Made by a program: the position numbers and the translations under genes. From Pseudomonas pudica (GTDB taxonomy: Bacteria; Pseudomonadota; Gammaproteobacteria; Pseudomonadales; Pseudomonadaceae), in the NCBI RefSeq assembly GCF_015680405.1, contig NZ_JADLJS010000037.1, forward strand, positions 1-56,577: a stretch of DNA of 56,577 nucleotides, in the 5' to 3' direction. Shown here piece after piece: positions 40,283 to 48,749 of this stretch. The notes below the pieces were generated by a model. The model had not been told where the DNA came from, ran no database searches, and saw only the letters and a list, made by a program, of their open reading frames with translations. Each line of letters starts with the position of its first letter. The first letter of the stretch is position 1.

Positions 40283-40300
40283 TTTTTAAAGGGGTTTGTA

Positions 40301-40639
40301 ATGGGTATTCAGGTCATCAGCCGGGACGGTCAACCCGAGTACGCCGTCGTTCCCTGGGAACAGTACCAGGCACTGCTCAAGGCCGCTGGGCAGGCACCAG
40401 CCGAGGTGCTTGCCAGTGAAGCGCAGGGCGATGTGGCCAGTGCGCCATTGCCGGCCTTCAGCGAAGTGGCACAGATTCGCCAGGCCAAGGGCATTGCCCC
40501 TGAGCAACTGGCGCGCAATGTCGGGGTAAGCCCGGCGTACCTGGCCATGATCGAATCGGGCGAACGCCAGCCAGATGCTGCTATCCGCCGTGCTCTGGCC
40601 TGGCATCTGGGGGTGGCTGGCTGGAGCGAGCCATCATGA
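40301..40639 (+). CDS. XRE-family helix-turn-helix protein, antitoxin-like
   Basis: A 112-residue protein. The N-terminus (ISRDGQPEYAVVPWEQYQALLKAA) resembles the short Phd/YefM-type antitoxin opening, and residues 55-107 form a Cro/CI helix-turn-helix (IRQAKGIAPEQLARNVGVSP AYLAMIESGERQ). Two inverted repeats stand just upstream, and the following gene overlaps its stop codon. This looks like an autoregulated regulator or antitoxin of a two-gene unit. A plain regulator is equally possible. Confidence 0.8.
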   Translation: MGIQVISRDGQPEYAVVPWEQYQALLKAAGQAPAEVLASEAQGDVASAPLPAFSEVAQIRQAKGIAPEQLARNVGVSPAYLAMIESGERQPDAAIRRALAWHLGVAGWSEPS

Positions 40640-41004
40640 GCCAGGTCAGGATCAGCCGTCAGCACTGGGATAACCTGCTGGGCGAGCTTGACCTGGCCCG
40701 TCGTCAACGTCACTTGCTGACGTATCGAGCGCTGATCGAGCGCTTGCAGTTGCCCAGCCCGGCCATGCAGACGCTCACAGCCGCGCTGGAGTACCTGGCG
40801 GTGCTGGATGCCCGCGCCGAGCAGCCATTGCGCAGCTCGCTGGTAATCAGCCAAGGTGCCAGCCGTTTGCCGCGTACCGGTTTTTTCGAGTGCGTGGAGC
40901 GCCTGGGGCGTTTCTCCGGGCCCGTGGATGGTATGGAGGCGGCGTCGTGGCATGCCTCCGAAGTCGTCCGGGTGTTTGAGTACAGCTACCCTGAAACAGC
41001 CTGA
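40636..41004 (+). CDS. Uncharacterised protein co-transcribed with the XRE gene
   Basis: A 122-residue soluble, mostly helical protein I do not recognise. It begins inside the XRE stop codon (ATGA overlap), so the two are translated together. No signal peptide, membrane segment or known catalytic motif is visible; it has a basic N-terminal third (ISRQHWDN..LDLARRQRHLLTYRALIERL). If the XRE protein is an antitoxin, this would be the partner, although antitoxin-first order with no known toxin fold gives little certainty. It ends just before a REP pair. Confidence 0.6.
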   Translation: MSQVRISRQHWDNLLGELDLARRQRHLLTYRALIERLQLPSPAMQTLTAALEYLAVLDARAEQPLRSSLVISQGASRLPRTGFFECVERLGRFSGPVDGMEAASWHASEVVRVFEYSYPETA

Positions 41005-41011
41005 TTCGTTG

Positions 41012-41112
41012 CCTGTTCCGGCCTCTTCGCGGGTAAACCCGCTCCCACAGGTTCACCACAGGTCTTGAGCCTTGTGTTCTACCTGTGGGTTTACCCGCAA
41101 AGAGGCCGGAAC
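41012..41112. repeat. REP pair (inverted), extending into the EAL gene
   Basis: GCGGGTAAACCCGCTCCCAC and a partly degenerate inverted copy. The right half encodes the last residues of the EAL protein on the minus strand. Confidence 0.88.
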
Positions 41113-42030
41113 AACGGGCAAAGCATCCCTGTGGATCAGCCCGCAAGCCCTGCCATCGGCATCCACCACCTCCAATACCTCCAGGTGCCGGTGCCGGCCA
41201 AACAACTCCAGCAACTGCCCAATCGTGGCATTGAGCCCAACCGTCGGCTGTTCGGCTTGCGGAGCGTTCATCAGCGCTGGTAGTGGCCGGCTTTCGCGCG
41301 CCCCCAGCTCCTGCGGCCGCCCAAGCAGGTAGCCCTGCACCAGGTCCACGCCCATCTCCAGCAATACCGCCAGCTCTTCCACCAGCTCGATACCTTCGGC
41401 AATCACCTGCGCCTTCGACGCTCGGGCAATCTGCAATATCGAACCGACGAATTCACGCTTGAGCGGGTCGCGGTGGATGCCGTCGATGAAATGGCGGTCG
41501 ATCTTCACGTATTCGGGGCGCAGCTCCGACCACAGGCGCAGGCTCGAATAACCGGCCCCCAGATCGTCGATGGCAATCGAGAAGCCCATGTCCCGGTAGT
41601 GGTGCAGGGCATTGGACAGCAGCTGGAAGTCGTCGGTCGGGGTATGTTCGGTCAGCTCGATCACTACCCGGCTGGGCGGCAGGCCGACCTGTTCGAGCAG
41701 TTTAAGGGTTTGTCCGGAGGGGTAGTGCGGCTCGAGCAGCGATTCCGGCGAGATGTTGAGAAACAGCTTGCCCTGCAACTGCTGTTCACTGAAACGCCGG
41801 CAGGCGCTTTCCCGGCAGGCAGCCTCCAGCTCGGTCAGGCGGCCGGCCTGGCGGGCGATGGTAAACAGGTTCAGCGGTGCGTGCAGCGGGCTGTTGGACG
41901 GCCCGCGACTCAATGCTTCATGGCCGAAAACCCGTTGCTCGCTCAGGCACATGATCGGCTGGAACAGGCTGTGAATACTGCGTTGAGCCAGGATGGCACT
42001 CAAGGCACTGAGCTGTTCGGCGACGGTCAT
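41053..42030 (-). CDS. EAL-domain c-di-GMP phosphodiesterase, C-terminally truncated
   Basis: A 325-residue protein. Residues 10-240 are an EAL domain with all main catalytic motifs: EALSR, the metal-binding Asn in LFLNISPESL, ELTEHT, the Asp pair in AIDDLGAGYSSL, the Lys in YVKIDRHF, IAEGIE and VQGYLLGRP. It should hydrolyse c-di-GMP. After a linker, residues 265-305 begin a CBS domain (TIGQLLELFGRHRHLEVLEVVDADGRACGLIH), but the chain then runs into a REP element, which supplies the last ~20 residues. Related pseudomonad proteins are EAL-CBS-GGDEF of about 600 residues, so the rest of CBS and all of GGDEF appear lost. Confidence 0.85.
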   Translation of the reverse strand: MTVAEQLSALSAILAQRSIHSLFQPIMCLSEQRVFGHEALSRGPSNSPLHAPLNLFTIARQAGRLTELEAACRESACRRFSEQQLQGKLFLNISPESLLEPHYPSGQTLKLLEQVGLPPSRVVIELTEHTPTDDFQLLSNALHHYRDMGFSIAIDDLGAGYSSLRLWSELRPEYVKIDRHFIDGIHRDPLKREFVGSILQIARASKAQVIAEGIELVEELAVLLEMGVDLVQGYLLGRPQELGARESRPLPALMNAPQAEQPTVGLNATIGQLLELFGRHRHLEVLEVVDADGRACGLIHRDALPVVPASLRVNPQVEHKAQDLW

Positions 42031-42051
42031 GACGTATTCCTGAAAATGAAA

Positions 42052-42077
42052 GGGCCGGGCGTTTCCACGCCCGGCCC
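42052..42077 (-). terminator. Intrinsic terminator after prc
   Basis: GGGCCGGGCGT/ACGCCCGGCCC stem. On the minus strand it is followed by TTTCATTTTC, fitting the end of the prc transcript. Confidence 0.8.
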
Positions 42078-42148
42078 CTCTATTTCACGACAGCGCGATG
42101 ACTGTTTGATGACATGTGTGACTAATTTGCCATCATTGCCACAGTGCC

Positions 42149-44230
42149 TTACTTCTTGGCCACCTTGGTGCTTGCACTCAGGTAGTCGATCAGGATGCGG
42201 CCGGTTTCCGACAGATAGGCATCGTCCTCTGGCTTGGTGTTTTCATCCTCGGTCGGCAGCGCGTCCTCGTCCTCTTTCTTCAGTTCTTTCAGCGGCTCTT
42301 CACCCTTGGCCTTGCGGCGAATGTTCTCCAGCGCCAGTTGCTTGGCCTCGATTTCGTCGTGGCGTGCACGGCGGTCCTGTTCGTTGAGGCTGACGGTCTT
42401 CTCGTTCATCAGCTTTTGGGTCAGGGCCAGGCGGTCGCGGATGTAGGTGAATTCCGCATCCTTGTCGCTGCGCGCTTCATGCTGCGCCTTGAGCTGGGCC
42501 AGGAACGGCTTGAACGGGTCGGCTACCGGCTTGACCACCGGGCGAATGGTGTCCCATGGCATGGCCTCGGGCAGGGCGCTTTCGCCGATTTCCTTGGTGT
42601 CGATGATCGACGGGTAATCGATGTCCGGCAGTACGCCTTGGTGCTGGGTGCTCTGCCCGGAAACCCGGTAGAACTTGGCCAGGGTAAGCTTCAGCTCGCC
42701 ATGGTTGAGTGGCTGGATGGTCTGCACGGTGCCTTTGCCGAAGGTCTGGCCACCGATGATCAGCGCACGGTGGTAGTCCTGCATGGCACCAGCGAAAATC
42801 TCCGAAGCCGAGGCCGACAGGCGGTTGACCAGCAGCGCCAGAGGGCCCTTGTAGAATGCCCCCGGGTTTTCGTCTTCCAGCACGTCGACACGGCCGTCGC
42901 TGTTGCGCACCAGCACGGTCGGGCCTTTCTCGATGAACAGGCTGGTCAGCTCGGTAGCTTCCTGCAGCGAGCCGCCGCCGTTGTTGCGCAGGTCGATGAC
43001 CACGCCGTCTACTTTTTCCTTCTGCAGTTCGGTGAGCAGCTTCTTCACGTCGCGCGTGGTGCTCTTGTACTCCGGGTCACCGGCGCGATAGGCCTTGAAG
43101 TCGAGGTAGAAGGCCGGGATTTCGATGATGCCCAGCTTGTAGTCACGCCCGTCCTGCTTGAGCTTGAGCACCGACTTCTTCGCTGCCTGCTCTTCGAGCT
43201 TCACCGCCTCGCGGGTTATCGACACTATCTTGCTGGTCTGGTCGCTAGGGGCGTTGCTGGCCGGGATGATCTCCAGGCGCACCACCGAGCCTTTCGGGCC
43301 GCGAATCAGTTTCACCACTTCGTCCAGGCGCCAGCCGACCACGTCGACCATTTCCTTGTTGCCCTGGGCCACACCGATGATCTTGTCGGCCGGTGCCACC
43401 TGCTTGGTCTTGGCCGCCGGGCCTGCCGGCACCAGGCGCACGATCTTGACCTGGTCGTTGTCGCTTTGCAGCACTGCGCCGATACCTTCCAGCGACAGGC
43501 TCATGTTGATGTCGAAGTTTTCCGCGTTATCCGGCGACAGATAGTTGGTGTGCGGGTCGTAGGACTGGGCGAAGGTATTGATGTAGGCCTGGAAGATGTC
43601 CTCGGCACGGGTCTGGTCCAGGCGCGACAGCTGGTTCTTGTAGCGCTTGGTCAGGGTTTCCTGGATCTGCTTGGGTTCCTTGCCGGCGATCTTCTGGCGC
43701 AGCACTTCATCCTTGACGCGTTTGCGCCACAAATCGTCGAGCTCGGCCTGGTTCTTCATCCACGGGGCGTCCTTGCGGTCGATCAGCAAGGTTTCCTTGG
43801 CGTTGAAGTCGATCTTGTCCACGCCCTTGTTCAGCTCGGCCAAGGCGAAGTCCAGACGTTGCTTGACACGGTCCAGATAGCGTTTGTAGATGGTGAAGCC
43901 CGGGTCCAGGTTACCGCTCTTGAGGAAATCGTCGAATTGCGTTTTCCATTTGTCGAATTCGGCGATGTCGGCGGCGGTGAAGTAGCTGCGCGCCGGGTCC
44001 AGCAGCTTGATGTAGCTGTCATAGATGATGACCGAACGGGCGTCGTCCAGCGGCGGCTTGCTGTAGTGGTGGCGCTTGAGCAATTCCACCACGTTGAGGC
44101 TGGCTACGATCTCGTCGCGGTCCGGCTGCAGGCTGTCCCACTTGTTGGCGGCCGCCGCATTGCCGCCGAGCGTGAGGCTGCCCAGGCCGACCATCAGCGC
44201 CAGGGCGGTGCTTGGGAGGAAATGCTTCAT
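42149..44230 (-). CDS. prc: Carboxy-terminal (tail-specific) protease Prc
   Basis: A 693-residue periplasmic S41 protease. Signal peptide (STALALMVGLGSLTLGGNAAAA), N-terminal helical domain, PDZ domain (about 235-320, with LSLEGIGAVLQSDNDQVKIVRL), protease core with nucleophile Ser in SASASEIFAGAM and Lys in FGKGTVQT, and the Prc-type C-terminal extension (EFTYIRDRLALTQKLMNEK). In P. aeruginosa the homologue AlgO helps degrade MucA-type anti-sigma factors. An in-frame Met at 44263 (MRDQLSPRR) is an alternative start; neither has a clear Shine-Dalgarno, and I prefer the shorter form because it gives a standard signal peptide. Confidence 0.94.
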   Translation of the reverse strand: MKHFLPSTALALMVGLGSLTLGGNAAAANKWDSLQPDRDEIVASLNVVELLKRHHYSKPPLDDARSVIIYDSYIKLLDPARSYFTAADIAEFDKWKTQFDDFLKSGNLDPGFTIYKRYLDRVKQRLDFALAELNKGVDKIDFNAKETLLIDRKDAPWMKNQAELDDLWRKRVKDEVLRQKIAGKEPKQIQETLTKRYKNQLSRLDQTRAEDIFQAYINTFAQSYDPHTNYLSPDNAENFDINMSLSLEGIGAVLQSDNDQVKIVRLVPAGPAAKTKQVAPADKIIGVAQGNKEMVDVVGWRLDEVVKLIRGPKGSVVRLEIIPASNAPSDQTSKIVSITREAVKLEEQAAKKSVLKLKQDGRDYKLGIIEIPAFYLDFKAYRAGDPEYKSTTRDVKKLLTELQKEKVDGVVIDLRNNGGGSLQEATELTSLFIEKGPTVLVRNSDGRVDVLEDENPGAFYKGPLALLVNRLSASASEIFAGAMQDYHRALIIGGQTFGKGTVQTIQPLNHGELKLTLAKFYRVSGQSTQHQGVLPDIDYPSIIDTKEIGESALPEAMPWDTIRPVVKPVADPFKPFLAQLKAQHEARSDKDAEFTYIRDRLALTQKLMNEKTVSLNEQDRRARHDEIEAKQLALENIRRKAKGEEPLKELKKEDEDALPTEDENTKPEDDAYLSETGRILIDYLSASTKVAKK

Positions 44231-44374
44231 GCTGATTCGACGTGGAGACAATTGATCACGCATAGTAGGCCGTCTTTTCTGTTCACCGGTTGCAAAAAAC
44301 CGGATGCATACTGCAAAAAGCCTGGGGACTTGGCGTTCCCAGGCTCGGTCATATGATTCAACTATGGAGGCACT

Positions 44375-45337
44375 GTGAAGGCATTGCAAGGCGTTGACGG
44401 ACATGTGGCCTGGGTCGAGGCCGAACGCCCGACCTGTGACGCGGGCCAAGTGCGCATTCGCGTGGCTGCTGCGGGGCTGAACCGCGCCGATCTGCTGCAG
44501 ATGAAAGGTTTGTACCCACCACCGCCAGGCGCCAGCCCATACATGGGCCTGGAGTGTTCCGGCGTGATCGAAGAAGTCGGCGCCGGTGCCGACTGGCGGG
44601 TGGGTGACCGTGTTTGCGCGCTGCTGGCCAGCGGCGCCATGGCCGAGGAAGTGGTGGTGGATGCCCGCCACGTGCTGCCTGTGCCCGAAGGCCTGAGCCT
44701 GCACGAGGCGGCGGGGTTGCCGGAGGTGTACGCCACTGCCTGGCTGAACATCTTCCAGCTCGGTGGCGTGAAAGCTGGCGAGAAGGTGCTGGTACATGCT
44801 GGCGCCAGCGGCGTTGGCTCGGCCGCCATCCAGCTGTGCAAGGCATTCGGTAGCCCGGTGTGGGTCAGCGTCGGTTCGCAGGACCGCCTGGCCTACTGCG
44901 AGGCGCTGGGCGCCGCCGGTGGTGTGGTACGTAACGAAAACCTGGAAGCGCTGGAAGGTTTCGGCCCGTTCGATGTGATTCTCGACCCGGTGGGTGCCAG
45001 TTACGGCGAGCTCAACCTCAAGTTGCTGGCGCGTGACGGGCGCTGGGTGATCATCGGCCTGATGGGCGGGCGCAAGTTCGAGCTGGACCTGGCACAGGTA
45101 CTGGGCAAGCGCCTGGAGATTACCGGCTCTACGCTGCGCAACCGCGATGACGGCTTCAAGGCCGAGCTGCTGCGCGATTTGCAGCTGCAGGTGTGGCCGC
45201 TGTTTGCCGAAGGGCGCCTGTCGCCGCAGCTGGTGGATACCTACCCGGTGGAGTTCGCCCAGGCGGCGTATGCCGAGCTTGAGACCAACCAGGTGTCGGG
45301 CAAGCTGGTGATGGTGATCGACCCAGGCCTGGCTTGA
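44375..45337 (+). CDS. NAD(P)H quinone oxidoreductase, zinc-free MDR family
   Basis: A 320-residue medium-chain dehydrogenase/reductase of the quinone-oxidoreductase/PIG3 group. It has the GroES-like N-terminal domain (AAGLNRADLLQMKGLYPPPPG and GLECSGVIEEVG), the Rossmann motif HAGASGVGSAAIQL and TGSTLRNR near the C-terminal part. No structural zinc cysteines. Starts with GTG after GGAGG, divergent from prc. Physiological substrate unknown. Confidence 0.9.
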   Translation: MKALQGVDGHVAWVEAERPTCDAGQVRIRVAAAGLNRADLLQMKGLYPPPPGASPYMGLECSGVIEEVGAGADWRVGDRVCALLASGAMAEEVVVDARHVLPVPEGLSLHEAAGLPEVYATAWLNIFQLGGVKAGEKVLVHAGASGVGSAAIQLCKAFGSPVWVSVGSQDRLAYCEALGAAGGVVRNENLEALEGFGPFDVILDPVGASYGELNLKLLARDGRWVIIGLMGGRKFELDLAQVLGKRLEITGSTLRNRDDGFKAELLRDLQLQVWPLFAEGRLSPQLVDTYPVEFAQAAYAELETNQVSGKLVMVIDPGLA

Positions 45338-45344
45338 GATTGCC

Positions 45345-45434
45345 GGGGCTGCTTTGCAGCCCCTCGCGACACAAGGCCGCTCCTACAAGGTAATGCGATC
45401 TCCTGTAGGAGCGGCCTTGTGTCGCGAAAGGGGC
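45345..45434. repeat. GGGGCTGC hairpin and REP pair of a second class
   Basis: GGGGCTGC-TTT-GCAGCCCC (45345-45363) probably terminates the oxidoreductase gene. Then CGCGACACAAGGCCGCTCCT and its inverted copy form a pair with a sequence unlike the main REP family in this window. Confidence 0.85.
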
Positions 45435-45454
45435 GCAAAGCGCCCCCATGGCCC

Positions 45455-46108
45455 TCAAGTCCAGCTCAGGATCGGCCACTTGTTGATCTCGGCATGCTCC
45501 CGCAACACCGCATCGGGGTTCACCACATGCGGATGATCCACCTTCAGCAACAACGGCAAATCGTTCCGCGAATCAGAATAGAAACTCGCCCCCTCCAGGT
45601 TCTCCTGCTCCTGGTCAAGCCACTCCAGCAACCGCGTGATCTTCCCTTCGCGATAGGTCAGCACCCCATGGGTCTTGCCGGTATAAACCCCGTTCACCGC
45701 CTCCAGTTCGATCGCCAGGTACTCGTCCACTCCCAGCCGCGCCGCAATCGGCCCGACCAGGTGCGTACCCGACGCCGAAATGATCAGGATGCGATCCCCA
45801 CGCTTGCGGTGCTCGGCAATGCAGCGGCAGGCGTCGCCGTAGATGATCGGCTCGATCACCTCTTCGACCCACGGCTCCACCAGGTGCTCGACCTCTTCCA
45901 GGGTACGCCCGGCAATCGGCTCCAGGCTGAAGGCCATGTACTCCTCCATCCGCAGGTGGCCCTTGCCATAGGCCTCCATCAACTCATGGTCGCGGCGCAG
46001 GAAGTCCTTGCCGTCGACCCAGCCCAGCCGGGCCATCTGCTCGCTCCACAGCGACGCGCAGTCGCCGTTGATCAGGGTTTCGTCCAGATCGAAAATTGCC
46101 AGTGCCAT
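45455..46108 (-). CDS. HAD-family phosphatase (HAD-IB, SerB/CicA-like)
   Basis: A 217-residue cytosolic HAD hydrolase. Motif I is DLDETL with nucleophile Asp, motif II ISASGTHLV, the conserved Lys lies in GKTHGVLT, and motif III is FYSDSRNDLPLL. This is the IB subfamily that includes phosphoserine and phosphoethanolamine/phosphocholine phosphatases. AAGGAG precedes the start. It is the last gene of the ABC-importer/phosphodiesterase operon, starting 14 bp after the ATPase gene, so it may dephosphorylate the phosphomonoester released from the imported compound. Confidence 0.88.
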   Translation of the reverse strand: MALAIFDLDETLINGDCASLWSEQMARLGWVDGKDFLRRDHELMEAYGKGHLRMEEYMAFSLEPIAGRTLEEVEHLVEPWVEEVIEPIIYGDACRCIAEHRKRGDRILIISASGTHLVGPIAARLGVDEYLAIELEAVNGVYTGKTHGVLTYREGKITRLLEWLDQEQENLEGASFYSDSRNDLPLLLKVDHPHVVNPDAVLREHAEINKWPILSWT

Positions 46109-46122
46109 GGTGTTGATTCTCC

Positions 46123-47112
46123 TTAGGCCACTTCCCGTAGCGCCGTGGGGTCGATCGACAAGCTTACCCGTTGCCCGTCTGCGTGCAGGTCGGACGGTGA
46201 GCGGTTGAGCACGTCGACCACCAGTTCCACCTCGCGCACCCGCACGCGGTAGCGGATCACGTTGCCCAGCAGGCTGTGGCTGCGCACCTCGGCATCCAGT
46301 TCGCCATTGGTGCCCAATGTGATCGACTCGGGGCGGATTGCCAGGCGGCTGGCCACCGGGCGCTGCAGCAGGCGGCTGGCGCTGTCGGCGTCGAGCAGGT
46401 TGTAGTTGCCGATGAAGCCGGCGGCAAACAGGTCCACCGGCGCGGTGTAGAGGGTTTCGGCATCGCCGCTCTGGACGATGCGCCCCTGGTTCATCAGGAA
46501 GATGCGGTCGGACATGGTCAGCGCCTCTTCCTGGTCGTGGGTGACGAAGATGGTGGTCAGCCCCAGCTCGCGCTGGATGGCGCGGATCTGCTCGCGCAGG
46601 TGCTTGCGGATACGCGCATCCAGCGCCGACAGCGGCTCGTCGAGCAGCAGCAGGCGCGGGCGGGTGACCAGGGAGCGGGCCAGGGCCACGCGCTGGCACT
46701 GGCCGCCGGACAACTGGTGCGGGTAGCGCCCGGCGAAGTTGCCCAGCTCCACCAGCTCCAGCGCCTCGCGCACCCGGGCCTGGCTTTCGTCAGCCTTCAC
46801 CTTCTGCATGCGCAGGCCGAAAGCGACGTTCTGCTCCACGGTCATGTTGGGGAAAAGTGCATAGCTCTGGAACACCATGCCAATGCCACGCTTTTGCGGG
46901 CTCAACGGCACGATGTCGTGGCCGTCAAGCAGGATCTGACCACTGTCCACCGGGGTCAGCCCGGCGATGCAGCGCAGCAGCGTGGATTTGCCGCAACCGG
47001 ACGGGCCAAGCAAGGTAACGAACTCGCCGCGTTCGATACGGCAGTCGATGTTCTCGAACACCGGGCTGCCGGCGTAGCTTTTTTGCAGTTTCTGTACGCT
47101 GACGAAGCTCAT
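46123..47112 (-). CDS. ABC importer ATP-binding protein (PotA/FbpC type)
   Basis: A 329-residue ATPase of the Fe3+/polyamine/2-aminoethylphosphonate importer group. Walker A is GPSGCGKST, the signature LSGGQ(C)QRVALARSL, Walker B LLLLDEPLSALD, and the H-loop THDQEEAL. A C-terminal TOBE-like domain (about 240-329) may be regulatory. In the signature loop Cys replaces the more common Gln or Lys. Two permease genes precede it with 1-bp spacing or overlap. Confidence 0.93.
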   Translation of the reverse strand: MSFVSVQKLQKSYAGSPVFENIDCRIERGEFVTLLGPSGCGKSTLLRCIAGLTPVDSGQILLDGHDIVPLSPQKRGIGMVFQSYALFPNMTVEQNVAFGLRMQKVKADESQARVREALELVELGNFAGRYPHQLSGGQCQRVALARSLVTRPRLLLLDEPLSALDARIRKHLREQIRAIQRELGLTTIFVTHDQEEALTMSDRIFLMNQGRIVQSGDAETLYTAPVDLFAAGFIGNYNLLDADSASRLLQRPVASRLAIRPESITLGTNGELDAEVRSHSLLGNVIRYRVRVREVELVVDVLNRSPSDLHADGQRVSLSIDPTALREVA

Positions 47113-47113
47113 G

Positions 47114-47908
47114 TCAGGTCTTGTCCTTGTTCAGGCGGTTGGCGACCCAGGTCAGTACCAGCACGAAGGCGAAGTACGAGATCACCAGCGCGCTGTTGAA
47201 GTGGCCGCTGCTGTTGCGCATGTTGTTCAGGTACACCTGCAGGGTCTCGTAGCGGGTGCCGACCAGCAGGTTGGCGAACACGAACTCGCCGAACAGGAAC
47301 GAGAACGACAGCAGCAGTGCCACCATCAGGCCCTTGCGCAGGTTCGGCAGCACCACCAGCAGCGCCGCCTGCCAGGTGCTGGCGCCCAGCAGTTGGGCGG
47401 CATCCATCAGGTCGCGCAGGTTGATCGCCTGCAGGTTGTTGGTGATGGCCCGGTACATGAAGGGCAGGGCGATGGTGAAGTAACAGCCGATCAGGATCCA
47501 AGGCGTGCCGACCATGGCCATGGGCCCGCTGCCATAAAGCTGCAGCAGCCCCACCGACGACACCACCGGCGGCACCGCGAAGGGCAGCAGGATGAGGATG
47601 TTCATCAGCGCGTCGAGCCTTGGAAAGTGGTAGTGCACCACGAACAGCAGCGGCAGGATCAGCACCACCGACAGCAGCAGTGCGCCCACGCACACCAGCA
47701 GCGACTGGCCGAAGGCAGCCAGGAAACGCGGCTCGCTCCACAGCGCGATGTACCACTTGAAGGTCAGGCCGCTGGGCAACAGGCTGGCCGACCAGCTGGT
47801 GGCCAGCGAGTAGAGCAGGGTGCCGGCCAGCGGCAGCAGCAGGATGAGGAACAGCAGGTAGACCACGGCGCGGTGGTACCAGCCGCCGGAGCGGGCGTCA
47901 GCGCGCAT
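47114..47908 (-). CDS. ABC importer permease, second subunit
   Basis: A 264-residue inner-membrane permease with about six helices. The EAA loop is DLMDAAQLLGASTWQAALLVVLPNL (A-A-x-x-L-G-A pattern). BPD_transp_1 family, PotC-like. Its ATG lies 11 bp inside the preceding permease gene. Substrate must be inferred from the operon. Confidence 0.92.
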   Translation of the reverse strand: MRADARSGGWYHRAVVYLLFLILLLPLAGTLLYSLATSWSASLLPSGLTFKWYIALWSEPRFLAAFGQSLLVCVGALLLSVVLILPLLFVVHYHFPRLDALMNILILLPFAVPPVVSSVGLLQLYGSGPMAMVGTPWILIGCYFTIALPFMYRAITNNLQAINLRDLMDAAQLLGASTWQAALLVVLPNLRKGLMVALLLSFSFLFGEFVFANLLVGTRYETLQVYLNNMRNSSGHFNSALVISYFAFVLVLTWVANRLNKDKT

Positions 47909-48749
47909 GGTAGCTCCTTTTCAGCAGCCATTGATGCACCACCGTGACCAGCGTCATCAGCCCCACCAGTACCATCGCCAGGGCGCTGGCCAGGTTGGGA
48001 TCGAGGCTTATGTCACCGGCCACAAGGCCGGCGATGCGGATCGGCAGTACGTTGAAGTTGCCGGTGGTCAGCGCGTACACGGTGGCATAGGCACCGAGGG
48101 CGTTGGCCAACAGGATGACGAAGGTGCCCAGCAGGGCCGGGGTCAGCACCGGCAGGCCGATGTGCCGCCAGAATTGCCAGTGGTTGGCGCCCAGCAGTGC
48201 GGCCGACTCGCGCCAGTCTTCACGCAGGGCGTCGAACGCGGGGTACAGCAGCAACACGCCAAGCGGGATCTGGAAGTAGGTGTACACCAGGATCAGCCCG
48301 CTCTTGGAATAGATGCTGAAGTCCTCCAGCAGGCCGACCTGCTTCAGCAGCAGGGTCAGCGCGCCGTTGAAACCGAGCAGGATGATGAAGGCGAAGGCCA
48401 GCGGCACCCCGGCGAAGTTGCTGGTCATGTTGGCGAAGGCGCTGACGAAGTCGCGCAGCTTCGAGTCCACCTGGCGTAGCGAATAGGCGCCGAGGGTGGC
48501 GATGACGATGCCGAACAGGCTCGACCAGAAGCTGATCTCCAGGCTGCGTTGCAGGGCCTGCAGGTAGAACTTCGAGGCAAATACCTTGCTGAAATTGTCC
48601 ACGCCCCAACCTGCTTCCGATTGCAGGCTGTTGATCGCCACCCAAGCCAGCGGGGCGATCTGGAAGATGACGAAGAACACGGCGAACGGTAGCAGGCAGA
48701 GCAGGGCCAGGTAGCGGCCGCGGGCGCTGCTGCTCTTGGGTGTGGTCAC
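47898..48749 (-). CDS. ABC importer permease, first subunit
   Basis: A 283-residue inner-membrane permease, PotB-like, with six or seven helices. The EAA loop is DWRESAALLGANHWQFWRHIGLPVL. It begins with GTG overlapping the phosphodiesterase stop as GTGA, so it is translationally coupled to that enzyme. Confidence 0.92.
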   Translation of the reverse strand: MTTPKSSSARGRYLALLCLLPFAVFFVIFQIAPLAWVAINSLQSEAGWGVDNFSKVFASKFYLQALQRSLEISFWSSLFGIVIATLGAYSLRQVDSKLRDFVSAFANMTSNFAGVPLAFAFIILLGFNGALTLLLKQVGLLEDFSIYSKSGLILVYTYFQIPLGVLLLYPAFDALREDWRESAALLGANHWQFWRHIGLPVLTPALLGTFVILLANALGAYATVYALTTGNFNVLPIRIAGLVAGDISLDPNLASALAMVLVGLMTLVTVVHQWLLKRSYHAR

